Shown: positions 51,251 to 61,246 of the stretch, piece after piece
Layout of the letters: each line of letters starts with the position of its first letter
How positions within the stretch are numbered: the stretch's first letter is position 1
Assembly: GCF_007993935.1 (NCBI RefSeq)
Contig: NZ_VITY01000004.1
Coordinates: forward strand, 124,001-188,000
Reading direction: 5' to 3'
DNA length: 64,000 nucleotides
From: Bradyrhizobium macuxiense
GTDB lineage: Bacteria > Pseudomonadota > Alphaproteobacteria > Rhizobiales > Xanthobacteraceae
The notes under the pieces: model-generated
The model's input: only the letters and a program-made list of their open reading frames with translations
Told to the model about the DNA's origin: nothing
The model's database searches: none
Position numbers and translations under genes: made by a program

Positions 51251-51781
51251 ATGCCGGTCTATACAGTGCATGCCCCCGTGGCCAACGGCGCCGATCTCGC
51301 GGCGACCGACAAGTTCGTCTTCGTGCGCGACGGCTTCCATTTCTGGGCCGCGGTCGCGGGCGTGATCTGGCTGGCCTGGAACAGGCTCTGGCTGGCGCTG
51401 ATCGGCTGGCTCGTCCTCACCTTCGCGATTGACTACGCGCTGACCAGGCTCGGGATCGGCCGCGGCGCGGTCCTCCTCGTCGACTTGGTGTTGATGGTGC
51501 TGATCGGGCTGGAGGCGGCGACCCTGCAACGCTGGACGCTGTCGCGGCGCAAATGGCGCCAGCTCGACATCGTGGTCGCCGACAATGCGGATGCCGCCGA
51601 ACGCCGCTTCTTCGAGCGCTGGACCGCGCGGCATCGCGGCGGCTTCAACGACCAGCGGTCGGTCGATCGCGGCGGACCGCCCCCGACCCGGGACGTTCCC
51701 GGTCAATCATTCTCAAAACCCCCGCCGATGCCGCAGGGCGGCATCATCGGATTGTTTCCAGAGCCAGGAGGATCGCGATGA
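51251..51781 (+). CDS. DUF2628 membrane protein
   Basis: 176 residues. Two to three hydrophobic segments (about 28-52, 55-72 and 78-95) follow [31 protein letters not shown], the DUF2628 signature. The C-terminal half is Pro/Gly/Arg-rich. Function unknown. The gene overlaps hisH by four bases (ATGA) and belongs to the his operon by position; homologous genes sit here in many Rhizobiales. Confidence 0.8.
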   Translation: MPVYTVHAPVANGADLAATDKFVFVRDGFHFWAAVAGVIWLAWNRLWLALIGWLVLTFAIDYALTRLGIGRGAVLLVDLVLMVLIGLEAATLQRWTLSRRKWRQLDIVVADNADAAERRFFERWTARHRGGFNDQRSVDRGGPPPTRDVPGQSFSKPPPMPQGGIIGLFPEPGGSR

Positions 51782-52428
51782 CGGTTGCAATCATCGATTA
51801 CGGCTCCGGCAATCTGCATTCGGCGGCAAAGGCCTTTGAGCGCGCCGCGCGCAGCATGGAGGATCCGCAAGCCATCAAGGTGACGCGCGATCCCGACGCG
51901 GTGTATCGCGCCGATCGGATCGTGCTGCCCGGTGTCGGTGCGTTCGCCGATTGCCGCCGCGGCGTCGATGCGGTTGACGGCATGCTGGAAGCGCTCACCG
52001 AGGCGGTGCGGGTCAAGGCGCGGCCGTTCTTCGGCATCTGCGTCGGCATGCAGCTGATGGCGACGCGCGGCAAGGAGCACGTGATCACCGAGGGTTTTGA
52101 CTGGATCGGCGGCGACGTCGTGAAGATCGAGCCGCGCGACGAGAGCCTGAAGGTCCCGCACATGGGCTGGAATACGCTCGACATGGTGCGCGAGCACCCG
52201 GTGCTGGAGCGGCTGCCGCTCGGGCCGAAGGGGCGTCACGCCTATTTCGTGCACTCCTACCACCTCAACGCCGCCGACGAGGCGGACGTGCTGGCGCGCG
52301 CCGACTATGGCGGGCCGGTGACCGCGATCGTCGGCAAGGACACCGCGATTGGCACCCAGTTTCACCCCGAGAAGAGCCAGCGCTTCGGCCTCGCTTTGAT
52401 CTCCAATTTCTTGAAGTGGAAGCCGTGA
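51778..52428 (+). CDS. hisH: imidazole glycerol phosphate synthase glutaminase subunit
   Basis: 216 residues, class I glutamine amidotransferase domain. Catalytic Cys in [11 protein letters not shown] and the His/Glu pair in GTQFHPEKS. Provides ammonia to HisF. The ATG at 51778 overlaps the preceding stop; the opening [13 protein letters not shown] is standard. The stop overlaps the hisA start. Confidence 0.96.
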   Translation: MTVAIIDYGSGNLHSAAKAFERAARSMEDPQAIKVTRDPDAVYRADRIVLPGVGAFADCRRGVDAVDGMLEALTEAVRVKARPFFGICVGMQLMATRGKEHVITEGFDWIGGDVVKIEPRDESLKVPHMGWNTLDMVREHPVLERLPLGPKGRHAYFVHSYHLNAADEADVLARADYGGPVTAIVGKDTAIGTQFHPEKSQRFGLALISNFLKWKP

Positions 52429-53156
52429 TTCTCTTTCCAGCGGTTGATCTGAAGAACGGTCAGTGCGTGCGCCTGGAGCAGGGCGACATGGCGCGCGCCA
52501 CCGTGTTCAATCTCGATCCGGCGGCGCAGGCGAAGAGCTTCGCCGCGCAGGGCTTCGAATATCTCCATGTCGTCGATCTCGACGGCGCCTTCGCCGGCAA
52601 GCCGATGAATGCGCATGCGGTGGAGGCGATGCTGAAGGCCGTCACCATGCCGGTGCAGCTCGGCGGCGGTATCCGCGATCTCAAGACCATCGAGGCCTGG
52701 CTCGACAAGGGCATCACGCGCGTCATCATTGGCACCGCTGCGGTGCGCGATCCCGAGCTCGTGAAGGGCGCGGCGAAGCAATTCCCCGGCCGCGTCGCGG
52801 TGGGCCTGGATGCGCGCGACGGCAACGTCGCGGTCGAGGGCTGGGCCGAGACCTCGCATGTCACTGCGCTCGAGATCGCGCAGCGCTTCGAGGATGCCGG
52901 CGTCGCCGCGATCATCTTCACTGACATCGCCCGCGACGGCCTGCTCAAGGGCCTCAATCTCGATGCGACGATTGCGCTCGCCGACCGCATCTCGATTCCG
53001 GTGATCGCGTCCGGCGGCTTTGCCTCGATCGACGACGTCAAGGCGCTGCTCGAGCCGCGCGCGAAGAAGCTTGCGGGTGCCATCGTCGGCCGCGCGCTCT
53101 ATGACGGCCGGCTCGATCCCGCCGCGGCGCTCAAGCTGATCCGCAGCGCGGCCTAG
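52425..53156 (+). CDS. hisA: phosphoribosylformimino-5-aminoimidazole carboxamide ribotide isomerase
   Basis: 243 residues, TIM barrel that isomerises ProFAR to PRFAR. The start [22 protein letters not shown] carries the catalytic Asp (DLK). The GTG at 52425 overlaps the hisH stop and gives the usual N-terminus; a GTG three codons earlier is also in frame. Phosphate-binding GGGIRD and IVGRALYDG are present. Confidence 0.94.
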   Translation: MILFPAVDLKNGQCVRLEQGDMARATVFNLDPAAQAKSFAAQGFEYLHVVDLDGAFAGKPMNAHAVEAMLKAVTMPVQLGGGIRDLKTIEAWLDKGITRVIIGTAAVRDPELVKGAAKQFPGRVAVGLDARDGNVAVEGWAETSHVTALEIAQRFEDAGVAAIIFTDIARDGLLKGLNLDATIALADRISIPVIASGGFASIDDVKALLEPRAKKLAGAIVGRALYDGRLDPAAALKLIRSAA

Positions 53157-53167
53157 GAGGCAGAGAC

Positions 53168-53944
53168 ATGTTCAAGGTTCGCGTGATCCCCTGTCTCGAC
53201 GTCAAGGACGGGCGCGTGGTCAAGGGCGTCAACTTCGTCGATCTGCGCGACGCCGGCGATCCGGTCGAGGCCGCGATCGCCTATGACGCCGCCGGCGCCG
53301 ACGAGCTCACCTTCCTCGACATCACCGCCACCCATGAAAACCGTGGCATCATGCTGGACGTGGTGCGGCGGACGGCGGAGGCCTGCTTCATGCCGTTGAC
53401 CGTGGGCGGCGGTGTCCGCACCGTCGACGACATCAAGACCCTGCTGCGCTCCGGCGCCGACAAGGTCTCGATCAATTCGGCGGCGGTCAGCCGGCGCGAG
53501 TTCGTGAAGGAAGCCGCCGAGAAGTACGGCGAGCAATGCATCGTGGTCGCGATCGACGCCAAGCGGGTCAAACGCGCCGGCGGCTCGGACCGCTGGGAGA
53601 TCTTCACCCATGGTGGACGGAATGCCACCGGGATCGATGCGATCGAATATGCCCAGGAGGTCGTAGCCCTCGGCGCCGGCGAGATCCTGCTGACCTCGAT
53701 GGACCGGGACGGCACGCGGCAGGGCTTTGACCTGCCGCTGACCCGGGCGATCGCGGACAGTGTCCCCGTACCGGTCATCGCGTCCGGCGGCGTCGGCAAT
53801 CTCGATCACCTGGTCGATGGCGTCCGCGAGGGTCATGCCACCGGCGTGCTGGCCGCGTCGATCTTCCACTTCGGGGAATTCACCATCCGCCAGGCCAAGG
53901 ATCACATGGTGCGCGCCGGCTTGCCGATGCGGCTTGATCCGTAG
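53168..53944 (+). CDS. hisF: imidazole glycerol phosphate synthase cyclase subunit
   Basis: 258 residues, TIM-barrel partner of HisH. Catalytic Asp11 in [12 protein letters not shown] and Asp in [12 protein letters not shown]; phosphate sites GGGVRT and ASGGVG. GGAGGCAGAGAC lies before the ATG at 53168, 12 bases after hisA. Confidence 0.97.
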   Translation: MFKVRVIPCLDVKDGRVVKGVNFVDLRDAGDPVEAAIAYDAAGADELTFLDITATHENRGIMLDVVRRTAEACFMPLTVGGGVRTVDDIKTLLRSGADKVSINSAAVSRREFVKEAAEKYGEQCIVVAIDAKRVKRAGGSDRWEIFTHGGRNATGIDAIEYAQEVVALGAGEILLTSMDRDGTRQGFDLPLTRAIADSVPVPVIASGGVGNLDHLVDGVREGHATGVLAASIFHFGEFTIRQAKDHMVRAGLPMRLDP

Positions 53945-54053
53945 CGCGTGGCTCGGAAACACAGTGATCCGGGACTCCTTGTCACAAAAATGCTAAGTCC
54001 CAATTTAGGGATGGCACCTTGGCGGTGCCGGTGCGCATGCTTGAGTTGAGTTG

Positions 54054-54377
54054 ATGTCGCGTTTCACGGTCCACGATTTGGCCGCCACCATCGACGCCCG
54101 CGCTGCAACGGGCGGCGAGGCGTCCTATACCCGCAAGCTGCTCGACAAGGGCGCGGAGCACTGCGCCAAGAAATTGGGCGAGGAAGCGGTCGAGACCGTG
54201 ATCGCCGCAGTCGAGAATGACCGCGATCATCTCATCGCGGAAAGTGCCGATCTCGTGTTTCACCTGCTGGTTCTGCTGAAATCACGCGGCGTGAAGCTGG
54301 AGGATGTCGAGGCCGCGCTGGAGAAGCGCACTTCGATGTCGGGACTGGAAGAGAAGGCGTCGCGCAAGCGGGACTAG
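54054..54377 (+). CDS. hisE: phosphoribosyl-ATP pyrophosphatase
   Basis: 107 residues, MazG-like helical enzyme of the second histidine step. [33 protein letters not shown] provides the metal-binding acidic residues. The ATG at 54054 is chosen over a TTG one codon earlier. It lies 109 bases after hisF and 5 bases before coaA. Confidence 0.95.
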   Translation: MSRFTVHDLAATIDARAATGGEASYTRKLLDKGAEHCAKKLGEEAVETVIAAVENDRDHLIAESADLVFHLLVLLKSRGVKLEDVEAALEKRTSMSGLEEKASRKRD

Positions 54378-54382
54378 CGCAC

Positions 54383-55366
54383 ATGATCGAGCGCATTGAG
54401 AGGGGCGTCATGGACATCCGGGCACCAGACCAGCAGTACAACCCCTACCGCGTCTTCACGCGCCAGCAATGGTCGCATCTGCGCGACGATACGCCGATGA
54501 CGCTCGAGCCCGGCGAGTTCGACCGCCTGCGCTCGATGCACGATCGTCTCGATCTGCAGGAGGTCGAGGACATCTACCTGCCGCTGTCGCGGCTGCTCTC
54601 GATCTACGTCGATGCGACCCAGCGGCTGTATTATTCGCAGCGCCAGTTCCTCGCGATCCGCGATCGCAAGATGCCCTACATCGTCGGCGTCGCCGGCTCG
54701 GTTGCGGTCGGCAAGTCGACCACGGCCCGCGTGCTGCAGGCGCTCTTGGCGCGCTGGTCGCCGCGCCCGAAGGTCGATTTGATCACGACCGACGGTTTCC
54801 TGTTTCCCAATGCCGTGCTCGAGCGGCAGGGCATCATGCAGAAGAAGGGCTTTCCCGAGAGCTACGACCTGCCGACGCTGCTGTCGTTCCTCAGCGACAT
54901 CAAGGCGGGACGGCGGCGGGTGCGCGCGCCGGTCTATTCGCATCTGACCTACGACATCGTGCCGAACAAATGGGTCGAGATCGACCAGCCCGACATCCTG
55001 ATCGTCGAGGGCGTCAACGTGCTGCAGACCGGGCGTCTGCCGCGTGACGGCAAGGCGGTGCCGTTCGTCTCCGACTTCTTCGATTTCTCGGTCTATATCG
55101 ACGCCGATGAAGCCGTGCTGCGGGAGTGGTACATCAAGCGCTTCCTGGCGCTGCGCGACACCGCGTTCACCGATCCCCGTTCCTACTTCCACCGCTACGC
55201 GCTGCTGTCGGACGAGGAAGCCACCGCGACCGCGATCGCGATCTGGGAGCGTACCAACCTTGCCAATCTCGAGGACAACATCCTGCCGACCCGCCCGCGC
55301 GCGACGCTGATCCTGAAGAAGGGCGCCGACCATGTGGTGCAGTCGGTCGCGTTGCGGCGGTTGTAA
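54383..55366 (+). CDS. coaA: type I pantothenate kinase
   Basis: 327 residues. P-loop [15 protein letters not shown], the [11 protein letters not shown] region, FPESYD and the substrate lid; first step of CoA synthesis. The start ATG at 54383 gives a few residues before the conserved [12 protein letters not shown]; a second ATG at 54410 (MDIRAPD) is also possible. Order hisE-coaA is common in rhizobia. Confidence 0.95.
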   Translation: MIERIERGVMDIRAPDQQYNPYRVFTRQQWSHLRDDTPMTLEPGEFDRLRSMHDRLDLQEVEDIYLPLSRLLSIYVDATQRLYYSQRQFLAIRDRKMPYIVGVAGSVAVGKSTTARVLQALLARWSPRPKVDLITTDGFLFPNAVLERQGIMQKKGFPESYDLPTLLSFLSDIKAGRRRVRAPVYSHLTYDIVPNKWVEIDQPDILIVEGVNVLQTGRLPRDGKAVPFVSDFFDFSVYIDADEAVLREWYIKRFLALRDTAFTDPRSYFHRYALLSDEEATATAIAIWERTNLANLEDNILPTRPRATLILKKGADHVVQSVALRRL

Positions 55367-55399
55367 GTTTGATCCGCCAAAGCTGACCAACATCAGCGG

Positions 55400-55518
55400 T
55401 GTCGTCCCGGCGAAGGCCGGGACCCATACTCCGCGGCGCTTGCAAAGGGCACGCGGCCAGACGGTCTTTCACCAATTTGCGTTCGTGGTTATGGGTCCCG
55501 GCCTTCGCCGGGACGACG
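55400..55518. repeat. intergenic inverted repeat, GTCGTCCCGGCGAAGG family (copy 4)
   Basis: Starts GTCGTCCCGGCGAAGGCCGG plus GACCCATA and ends TATGGGTCCCGGCCTTCGCC plus GGGACGACG. Lies between convergent coaA and the hybrid kinase. Confidence 0.9.
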
Positions 55519-55533
55519 TGGGATTTGCGGCGG

Positions 55534-57798
55534 CTACGCCGCGATGTGCCGCCCGGCGGCGAGGCCCGCGAGCGCTTCTTCCAGCTTCTCGCGGTCGAGC
55601 GGCTTGATCAGGAAGCCGTCCATGCCGGCTTCGAAGCAGGCATAGCGATCCTCCACCAGCGTGTTGGCGGTCAGCGCCAGGATCGGCGTCCGGCGTCCGG
55701 ACTGGCCAGCTTCGTAGTCGCGGATCTGCTTGGTGGTCTCGATGCCGTTGAGGCGCGGCATCTGGATGTCCATCAGCACAAGATCGTAGGGCGTGCCGGC
55801 CGACGTCGCCGAGAGCCAGGATTCCATCGCCTGCTCGCCATTGGTGGTGATGACGACGTTGTGGCCGAGCCGGGTGAGCAGCGAGCGCATCAGGAGCGCG
55901 TTGATCTCATTGTCTTCCGCGACCAGGATCGAGAGCCCCTTGTCCGGCGGCGCGGCCGCCGGCGCGGTAGCGGTGGGCTCGGCGATTGCCTCGCTCACAA
56001 GGCTTGGCATTACAAGGCTTGGCGCGGCGATCTCGGGTGACGCGGTCAGGCGTGCGGCGAGCGACGAGGCGCGGAGCGGCTTGACCAGATAGCCGGTGAA
56101 CATTGCCGTCTCGGAGGCCGCGAGGTCCTGCCGGGTCGACGGCGTGACCATCACGATGCGATGGGTCGCATGGATGCGGGCAGCGGTGGCGAACGCCTCC
56201 ATCGTCTGGGTGCCGAGCGTGTGATCGATCAGGACCGTGTGCCAGCTCCGCTCCGGCAGCAGTGCCTCGGCGACATTGGCATCCGACACGATGCAGGTCT
56301 GCGCGCCCCAGCGCTGCAGCCGCCGCGAGATCAGCGAAGCCTCGATGCTGTGCGGCGCGACCAGCATGATCGACTGGCCGGCGAGGTCAGGCGCGGTGAA
56401 GCCGTTGGCTTCGCCGGCACCGGCGGCGGAGAGCGGGATCGACACCTCGAAGGTCGAGCCTGAGCCCGGCGTGCTGGCGAGCGTGATGCGGCCGCCCATG
56501 CGCCTGACGATGCGGTCGCTGATCGACAGGCCGAGGCCGGTTCCGCCATAGCTGCGCGCGATGCGATCGTCGGCCTGCTCGAAATCCCGGAAGATGCGCT
56601 GCTGCGCTTCAGGCGCGATGCCGATGCCGGTGTCGCGAACCAGGAAGCTGATCTCGTTCGGCCAGATCCCGGGCTCGACGATCAGCGCCACGCCGCCGGT
56701 CGCGGTGAACTTGATGGCATTGCCGGCGAGATTGAGCAGCACCTGACGCAGCCGCGCGGCATCGCCGGTCACCTGCATCGGCAGCCGCTCGTCGACATAG
56801 GCCGCGATCTCGATGCCCTTGGCCTGCGCGCGCGGCGCCAGCAACTCGGTGATGTCCTCGATCAGGCCGGACAGCGCAAAGGCGCGGTGTTCGAGATCGA
56901 TCTTGCCAGCCTCGATCTTGGAATAGTCGAGCAGCTCCTCGATCAGCGCCATCAGCGCGTCGCCGGAGGTCTTGACCGCCTTGACGTAGGTCATCTGCTC
57001 CGGCGTCAGCTGGGTGTCCATCAAGAGCCCGCTCATGCCGATGATGCCGTTCAGCGGCGTGCGGATCTCGTGGCTCGCCATCGCCAGGAAGCGCGACTTG
57101 GCGCGGTTGGCGGCGTCGGCCTGATCGCGCGCCTCGGTCAGCGCGCGCTCGCTCTCAGTGCGGTCGGTGACGTCGCGGCCGACGCTCTGCATCTCCGCCG
57201 GCGCGCCGGCATCGTTGCGCACGAGGCCCTCGCGCCAGGCGATCCAGCGCGGCCCGAGCGGTCCCTCGATCTTCTGGTCGTAGACCCGGGTCCCGTTGGA
57301 TTCGAGCGCGGTGTCGCCCTGCTCGAGCACCTTGAGCGCGGCGGTGCTGCCGGTCAGTTCGCTGCGGGAAATCTGCGCCAGCGCGCAATAGGCGTCGTTG
57401 GCATAGGTGATGCGGCCGTCGAGGTCGCGCAGCACGATCAGATCGTCCTGTGCCTCGTACAGGGTGGAGGCGCGCTGCTCGGCTTCCTGCAGCTCCCAGT
57501 TGCGGTCGGCCATCGCTTCATTGTGCATGACGATGGTGCGCAGCCGTCTGCGCATCAGCCGCAGCCGGATGCCGAGCGTCACGATCCAGAGGCAGGCGAG
57601 CGCGAACAGGAAGCTGACCCCGATCGCGAATGCATTGGGATCGTAGCCGCTGTGCGGCGAGAGGGCGCCGGAAATGAACCCGAAGGCGCTGCCGAATGCG
57701 ACGGAGAAGATCGTGAACGAACGGACGATCGTCGCGACCCAGGAATGGCGCCGCAGGAAGCGGCGAAGGCGTAACTTGATCCGGAAGAAACGCCCCAT
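55534..57798 (-). CDS. PAS hybrid sensor histidine kinase with two receiver domains
   Basis: 754 residues. Two membrane helices (about 22-48 and 60-80), a PAS domain (about 115-235; [23 protein letters not shown]), HisKA with phosphoacceptor in [15 protein letters not shown], ATPase with NAIKFT, DTGIGIA and GTGLGLSIS, a first receiver-like domain (about 470-590; phosphoacceptor-position LIDHTLG), and a canonical C-terminal receiver (about 620-745; Asp in [11 protein letters not shown] in LIKPLD). The first receiver lacks the N-terminal acidic pair, so it may be a pseudo-receiver. The ATG at 57798 is preferred to a TTG one codon earlier. Confidence 0.88.
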   Translation of the reverse strand: MGRFFRIKLRLRRFLRRHSWVATIVRSFTIFSVAFGSAFGFISGALSPHSGYDPNAFAIGVSFLFALACLWIVTLGIRLRLMRRRLRTIVMHNEAMADRNWELQEAEQRASTLYEAQDDLIVLRDLDGRITYANDAYCALAQISRSELTGSTAALKVLEQGDTALESNGTRVYDQKIEGPLGPRWIAWREGLVRNDAGAPAEMQSVGRDVTDRTESERALTEARDQADAANRAKSRFLAMASHEIRTPLNGIIGMSGLLMDTQLTPEQMTYVKAVKTSGDALMALIEELLDYSKIEAGKIDLEHRAFALSGLIEDITELLAPRAQAKGIEIAAYVDERLPMQVTGDAARLRQVLLNLAGNAIKFTATGGVALIVEPGIWPNEISFLVRDTGIGIAPEAQQRIFRDFEQADDRIARSYGGTGLGLSISDRIVRRMGGRITLASTPGSGSTFEVSIPLSAAGAGEANGFTAPDLAGQSIMLVAPHSIEASLISRRLQRWGAQTCIVSDANVAEALLPERSWHTVLIDHTLGTQTMEAFATAARIHATHRIVMVTPSTRQDLAASETAMFTGYLVKPLRASSLAARLTASPEIAAPSLVMPSLVSEAIAEPTATAPAAAPPDKGLSILVAEDNEINALLMRSLLTRLGHNVVITTNGEQAMESWLSATSAGTPYDLVLMDIQMPRLNGIETTKQIRDYEAGQSGRRTPILALTANTLVEDRYACFEAGMDGFLIKPLDREKLEEALAGLAAGRHIAA

Positions 57799-57901
57799 CA
57801 ATGGTGGTCCTGAGAGTGCCCGATCTGGGGATGAGGATGCGTCGGCGACCTTGCAAAGTGCTTGAAGTTGGTGGCTGTTTCGCGCTGCCCTCGGAACAGG
57901 G

Positions 57902-58420
57902 TTAGCGCGAGGTTAACTCCGCCATGATCCGGCGCGGAAAGTTGGGGTCAGGCGCGAGCGAGGCCGCTTCAAGGCGGCGATGGCCGTCGTGGGCGCTGAC
58001 GATCAGGGCCGCGGCATCGCGCGCCGAGAACGTCTTCGACTGCACGTAGACGCGGTAATCGAACGGACCATCGTGGGTAAGATAGATGACAGGACCGGTT
58101 GCGGTCGGCTCGCTGGAAATTGCGACGAGCTGCGGCACCGCGTTGCTCTCGCAGGCGCCGGCCTCGGCATCGTCGATGTCATCGATCACGGTGAAGTCGG
58201 CGGCATCGGCGCTGTCTGCGATCTGAACCCGGACGGTGGCAAGGCCGGGATCGTCGGTGAAGCTGACGTGCAGCTGCGCCTGCCAGGGGACCGATGCGAT
58301 CTGCATCGTGGCGCCGCCCACCTCGATGCAGGGCCGGGGACCCGGCAGCAATTCAGCGCGGGCAAATACCGCGGCCACGGCAAGGGGGACCACCGAGGCC
58401 AGAATCTTCATACGCAACAT
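57902..58420 (-). CDS. hypothetical exported protein
   Basis: 172 residues. A signal peptide (MLRMKILASVVPLAVAAVFARAE) is evident; mature sequence with conserved-looking Cys in GPRPCIEVGGA and EAGACESNAVP that could form a disulphide. No family recognised; the domain reads as beta-rich. It is probably a small periplasmic protein. The ATG at 58420 is preferred; a later ATG at 58411 is also possible. Confidence 0.6.
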   Translation of the reverse strand: MLRMKILASVVPLAVAAVFARAELLPGPRPCIEVGGATMQIASVPWQAQLHVSFTDDPGLATVRVQIADSADAADFTVIDDIDDAEAGACESNAVPQLVAISSEPTATGPVIYLTHDGPFDYRVYVQSKTFSARDAAALIVSAHDGHRRLEAASLAPDPNFPRRIMAELTSR

Positions 58421-58550
58421 GACACAACCCACTCGACCCAAGCGCGCCGCGGACCGCGGTGCTTATGGTTTGCGGAGCGTAAATGGGAGTGGTTACCGTC
58501 GCGTTGACGCGCGCGATTCCGCCACGAATTGAAACAGGCTTGGGTTCGCG

Positions 58551-60089
58551 TCAGGCCGCGCGGCGCAAATCGTCGGCCAATGCACGATAGGACAGCGCTT
58601 CGGCGAGATGCAGCCGGCCGATCGTGTCAGCGCCGTCGAGATCGGCGAGCGTGCGCGCCACCCGCAGCACGCGGTGATAGCCGCGCGCGGTGAGGTGCAT
58701 GTTGTCGGCGGCCTCGCGCAGCAGCTTCTGCCCGTGCGCATCGGGCTGCGCGATGGTCTCGAGCAGCGAGCTCGGCGCTTCCGCATTGGTGCGGACCTGC
58801 GGCATGCCGGCCGCGGCATAACGCGCGAGCTGGATGTCGCGTGCCGCTGCGACGCGCGCGGCGACTTCGGCCGAGCCCTCCGCCGGCGGCGGCAGGATCA
58901 AATCCGCCGCGGTCACGGCCGGCACCTCGATCCTGAGATGGATGCGATCCATCAGCGGGCCGGAAATCCGCATCTGGTAGTCGGCGGTGCAGCGGTCGAG
59001 CCGGCCGCGTTTGCAGGAATAGCCCGGCTCATAGGCGTGGCCGCAGCGGCACGGGTTCATCGCCGCGACCAGCATGAAGCGTGCCGGATAGGTGACGCGA
59101 TGGTTGGCCCGGCTCACCGAAACCTCGCCGTTCTCCAGCGGCTGGCGCAGCGAATCCAGCACGCGCGGATCGAACTCCGGCAATTCGTCGAGGAACAGCA
59201 CGCCCTGATGCGCGAGCGAGATCTCGCCCGGCTTGGCGCGCATGCCGCCGCCGGTCAGCGCGGCCATGCTCGCGGAATGATGCGGGCTGCGGAACGGACG
59301 CCGCGCGGTCAACGCGCCGTCGCGGATTTCGCCGGCGACGGAGGCGATCATCGAGACTTCGAGCAGCTCGGACGGCGACAGCGGCGGCAGGATCGAAGGC
59401 AGCCGCGCCGCCAGCATCGATTTGCCGGCGCCGGGCGAGCCGATCATCAGCAGATGATGCCCGCCGGCGGCCGCGATCTCCAGCGCGCGCTTTGCGCTCT
59501 CCTGGCCCTTTATGTCGCGCAAATCGAGCAGCACTTCCTCGCGCTCATGCACCTTCGGCTGCGGCCGCGACAGCAGCTGCGTGCCCTTGAAGTGATTGGC
59601 GATCTGGATCAGCGAGTGGGCCGCGATGATCTGGATGTCCGGGCTCGCCCAGGCGGCTTCCGAGCCGCAGGCGGCCGGACAGATCAAGCCCTCGTCGCGC
59701 GAATTGGCGCCGATCGCGGCGGGCAGCACGCCCGCCACCGGTGCAATCGAGCCGTCGAGGCCCAGTTCGCCGAGCACGGTGAAGCCGCTCAGCGCATCCG
59801 GCGGGATCGCCCCGATCGCCGCCATCAGGCCGAGCGCGATCGGCAGGTCGTAATGGCTGCCCTCCTTGGGCAGATCGGCCGGGGCGAGGTTGACGGTGAT
59901 ACGGCGGGCGGGCAGCGCGAGGCCGGAGGCGATCAGCGCCGAGCGCACCCGCTCGCGCGCTTCCGACACCGCCTTGTCGGGCAGGCCGACGATCGCAAAC
60001 GCCGGCAGCCCGGGCGCGACCTGCACCTGCACGTCGACTGCGCGAGCCTCAATCCCCTCGAAAGCGACGGTGGAAACCCGCTGGACCAT
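58551..60089 (-). CDS. YifB/ComM-family Mg-chelatase-like AAA+ ATPase
   Basis: 512 residues. N-terminal Lon-S16-like fold (VQRVSTVAFEGIEARAVDVQVQVAPGLPAFAIVGLPDKAVSEARERVRSAL), then AAA+ with Walker A GSPGAGKSMLA, FLDELPEFD, the RFMLVAAMNPCRCGH zinc-ribbon-like region and the C-terminal helical domain. Relatives called ComM are branch-migration helicases aiding homologous recombination of incoming DNA. The ATG at 60089 begins the conserved start; the frame continues upstream. Confidence 0.93.
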   Translation of the reverse strand: MVQRVSTVAFEGIEARAVDVQVQVAPGLPAFAIVGLPDKAVSEARERVRSALIASGLALPARRITVNLAPADLPKEGSHYDLPIALGLMAAIGAIPPDALSGFTVLGELGLDGSIAPVAGVLPAAIGANSRDEGLICPAACGSEAAWASPDIQIIAAHSLIQIANHFKGTQLLSRPQPKVHEREEVLLDLRDIKGQESAKRALEIAAAGGHHLLMIGSPGAGKSMLAARLPSILPPLSPSELLEVSMIASVAGEIRDGALTARRPFRSPHHSASMAALTGGGMRAKPGEISLAHQGVLFLDELPEFDPRVLDSLRQPLENGEVSVSRANHRVTYPARFMLVAAMNPCRCGHAYEPGYSCKRGRLDRCTADYQMRISGPLMDRIHLRIEVPAVTAADLILPPPAEGSAEVAARVAAARDIQLARYAAAGMPQVRTNAEAPSSLLETIAQPDAHGQKLLREAADNMHLTARGYHRVLRVARTLADLDGADTIGRLHLAEALSYRALADDLRRAA

Positions 60090-60144
60090 GCTGCCCCTAT
60101 CTTCCGCCACCCAAGGTAGCGGAGCGGGCTGCCCAGCGCAAGAA

Positions 60145-60182
60145 CATTAAGAGAACATCCGGGGCGACGCGCGCCGTCCCCG
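60145..60182. repeat. direct repeat, left boundary of accessory patch
   Basis: CATTAAGAGAACATCCGGGG then CGACGCGCGCCGTCCCCG. The same sequence with one extra G recurs at 61775-61813. The unit contains the inverted pair CATCCGGGG / CCCCGG(ATG); the final bases are changed in this copy. Confidence 0.85.
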
Positions 60183-60266
60183 ATCCAGGTGCATGATCGT
60201 GGATAACCGCGCGGACGGCCCAACGGCAGGCGGTGAACGCGTCCTTGCTTAGCCGCACCGTACACA

Positions 60267-60538
60267 ATGCAAGCACCAAAGCGTGGTAGCTACAGCGGCG
60301 CGGACACGATCACCACGAATACGGTCGAGGGCTGCTACAGTATTTTCAAGCGTGGCATGAAGGGCAACTATCAGCACTGCTCCGAGAAGCACCTGTATCG
60401 CTACCTCGCCGAATTCGATTTCCGCTATTCCAACCGAGTCGCACTCGGCGTGAACGATGGGAACGTGCGGTGCTTGCCATGAAGGGTATCGAGGACAAGC
60501 GTCTCACGTACCGGCCGACTAACAAGCTAGTCGCCTGA
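60267..60538 (+). pseudogene. IS1595-family transposase remnant, frameshifted
   Basis: The C-terminal end of an IS1595-type DDE transposase: TITTNTVEGCYSIFKRGMKG, YQHCSEKHLYRYLAEFDFRY and RVALGVND, then a frame change near 60460-60480 after which MKGIEDKRLTYRP and a stop at 60538 continue in another frame. The N-terminal two thirds and the terminal inverted repeats are missing. It is a decayed fossil inside the repeat-bounded patch. Confidence 0.8.
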
Positions 60539-60625
60539 GCACCTTGCTCGCCGATTCTTGCGCTGGCGCAAGCGGAAAAAGCGCGCAATCCACCGGACTC
60601 AAAAGACCGAATTGCCCCTAAACTG

Positions 60626-60654
60626 AAAAAGTCCCAGAGAGATTCGCCTGGGAC
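60626..60654 (-). terminator. hairpin with T-run on minus strand
   Basis: Stem GTCCCAG / CTGGGAC (60631-60637 and 60648-60654), followed on the minus strand by TTTTT. It would terminate leftward transcription, but no gene I can support reads into it from the right, so it may be a leftover. Confidence 0.5.
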
Positions 60655-60756
60655 CATTCCCGCTGGGAGCCGCGCGGGATAATTCGCGTTCAGTCCCCGC
60701 AAATATTAGCGGACGCGGATTCGGTCAAGCAGCTCTCACAAATTGAGAGATCTACC

Positions 60757-61116
60757 ATGCCGTTCGGTCCTGACTATTTCGTTGCGATTAATGCTTCAAT
60801 CGCAAAGGTTGAAAAGAAGCTCTATGAAAAAGCTAAGACGCCGCAGCAAAGGCACGAGATAGACGAACTCGTGAGCGAATTGAAAGCTGAGATCGCAAAG
60901 GCCAATTCAGCCTTCGCACAATCCGTCGGCTTCCCTATTTGCCATTGCAAGCCACCAGCCGGTGTTCCCATGGCATGGAAGGAAAACGAATCTGCTCACG
61001 TCTGTCCGGAATGCGGCCATCGGAAGGAAAAGCCAAAACCCATTCGGGTTGGTCCGAGCCGATTCGTCAACAGACGACGGGGCAGTGACGATTGGGACAT
61101 TTTCACCGGGAAGTAG
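60757..61116 (+). CDS. small coiled-coil / zinc-ribbon protein, unknown function
   Basis: 119 residues. The N-terminal half (about 12-55) is a charged helix likely to form a coiled coil; the second half has Cys62-x-Cys64 and Cys83-x2-Cys86, spaced like a treble-clef or zinc-ribbon, then a basic tail. No signal peptide. Base composition is clearly lower in GC than neighbours, which fits recent acquisition. Function unknown; it lies upstream of the HEPN-like gene on the same strand. Confidence 0.6.
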   Translation: MPFGPDYFVAINASIAKVEKKLYEKAKTPQQRHEIDELVSELKAEIAKANSAFAQSVGFPICHCKPPAGVPMAWKENESAHVCPECGHRKEKPKPIRVGPSRFVNRRRGSDDWDIFTGK

Positions 61117-61246
61117 CAGGCATCTTCGTCTTCGGCTTTGTCGGCTTCTTTTTCCCAAGCTTCATTTCATCGTGAGGCTGGGGCATCCGCACCAAGGCGC
61201 CCACTACGCGCTTGGCCTCCTCTAATTCCTGTTCCGGTGTGTCATG
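61103..61246 (-). pseudogene. truncated small rhizobial protein, antisense to the gap
   Basis: Minus-strand frame of 46 residues reading DTPEQELEEAKRVVGALV, RMPQPHDEMKLGKKKPTKPK and a basic end, closed by a stop upstream at 61247 with no usable start codon. The PHxxMKLGK block is typical of a family of about 60-residue rhizobial proteins of unknown function. Its N-terminus is missing, so it is a remnant. It overlaps the 3' end of the zinc-ribbon gene. Confidence 0.5.

Noticed and set aside
60346..60702. 118-residue minus-strand frame across the IS1595 remnant
   Set aside because: Largely antisense to the transposase fragment; the composition is that of a shadow frame, and no similarity is recognisable.
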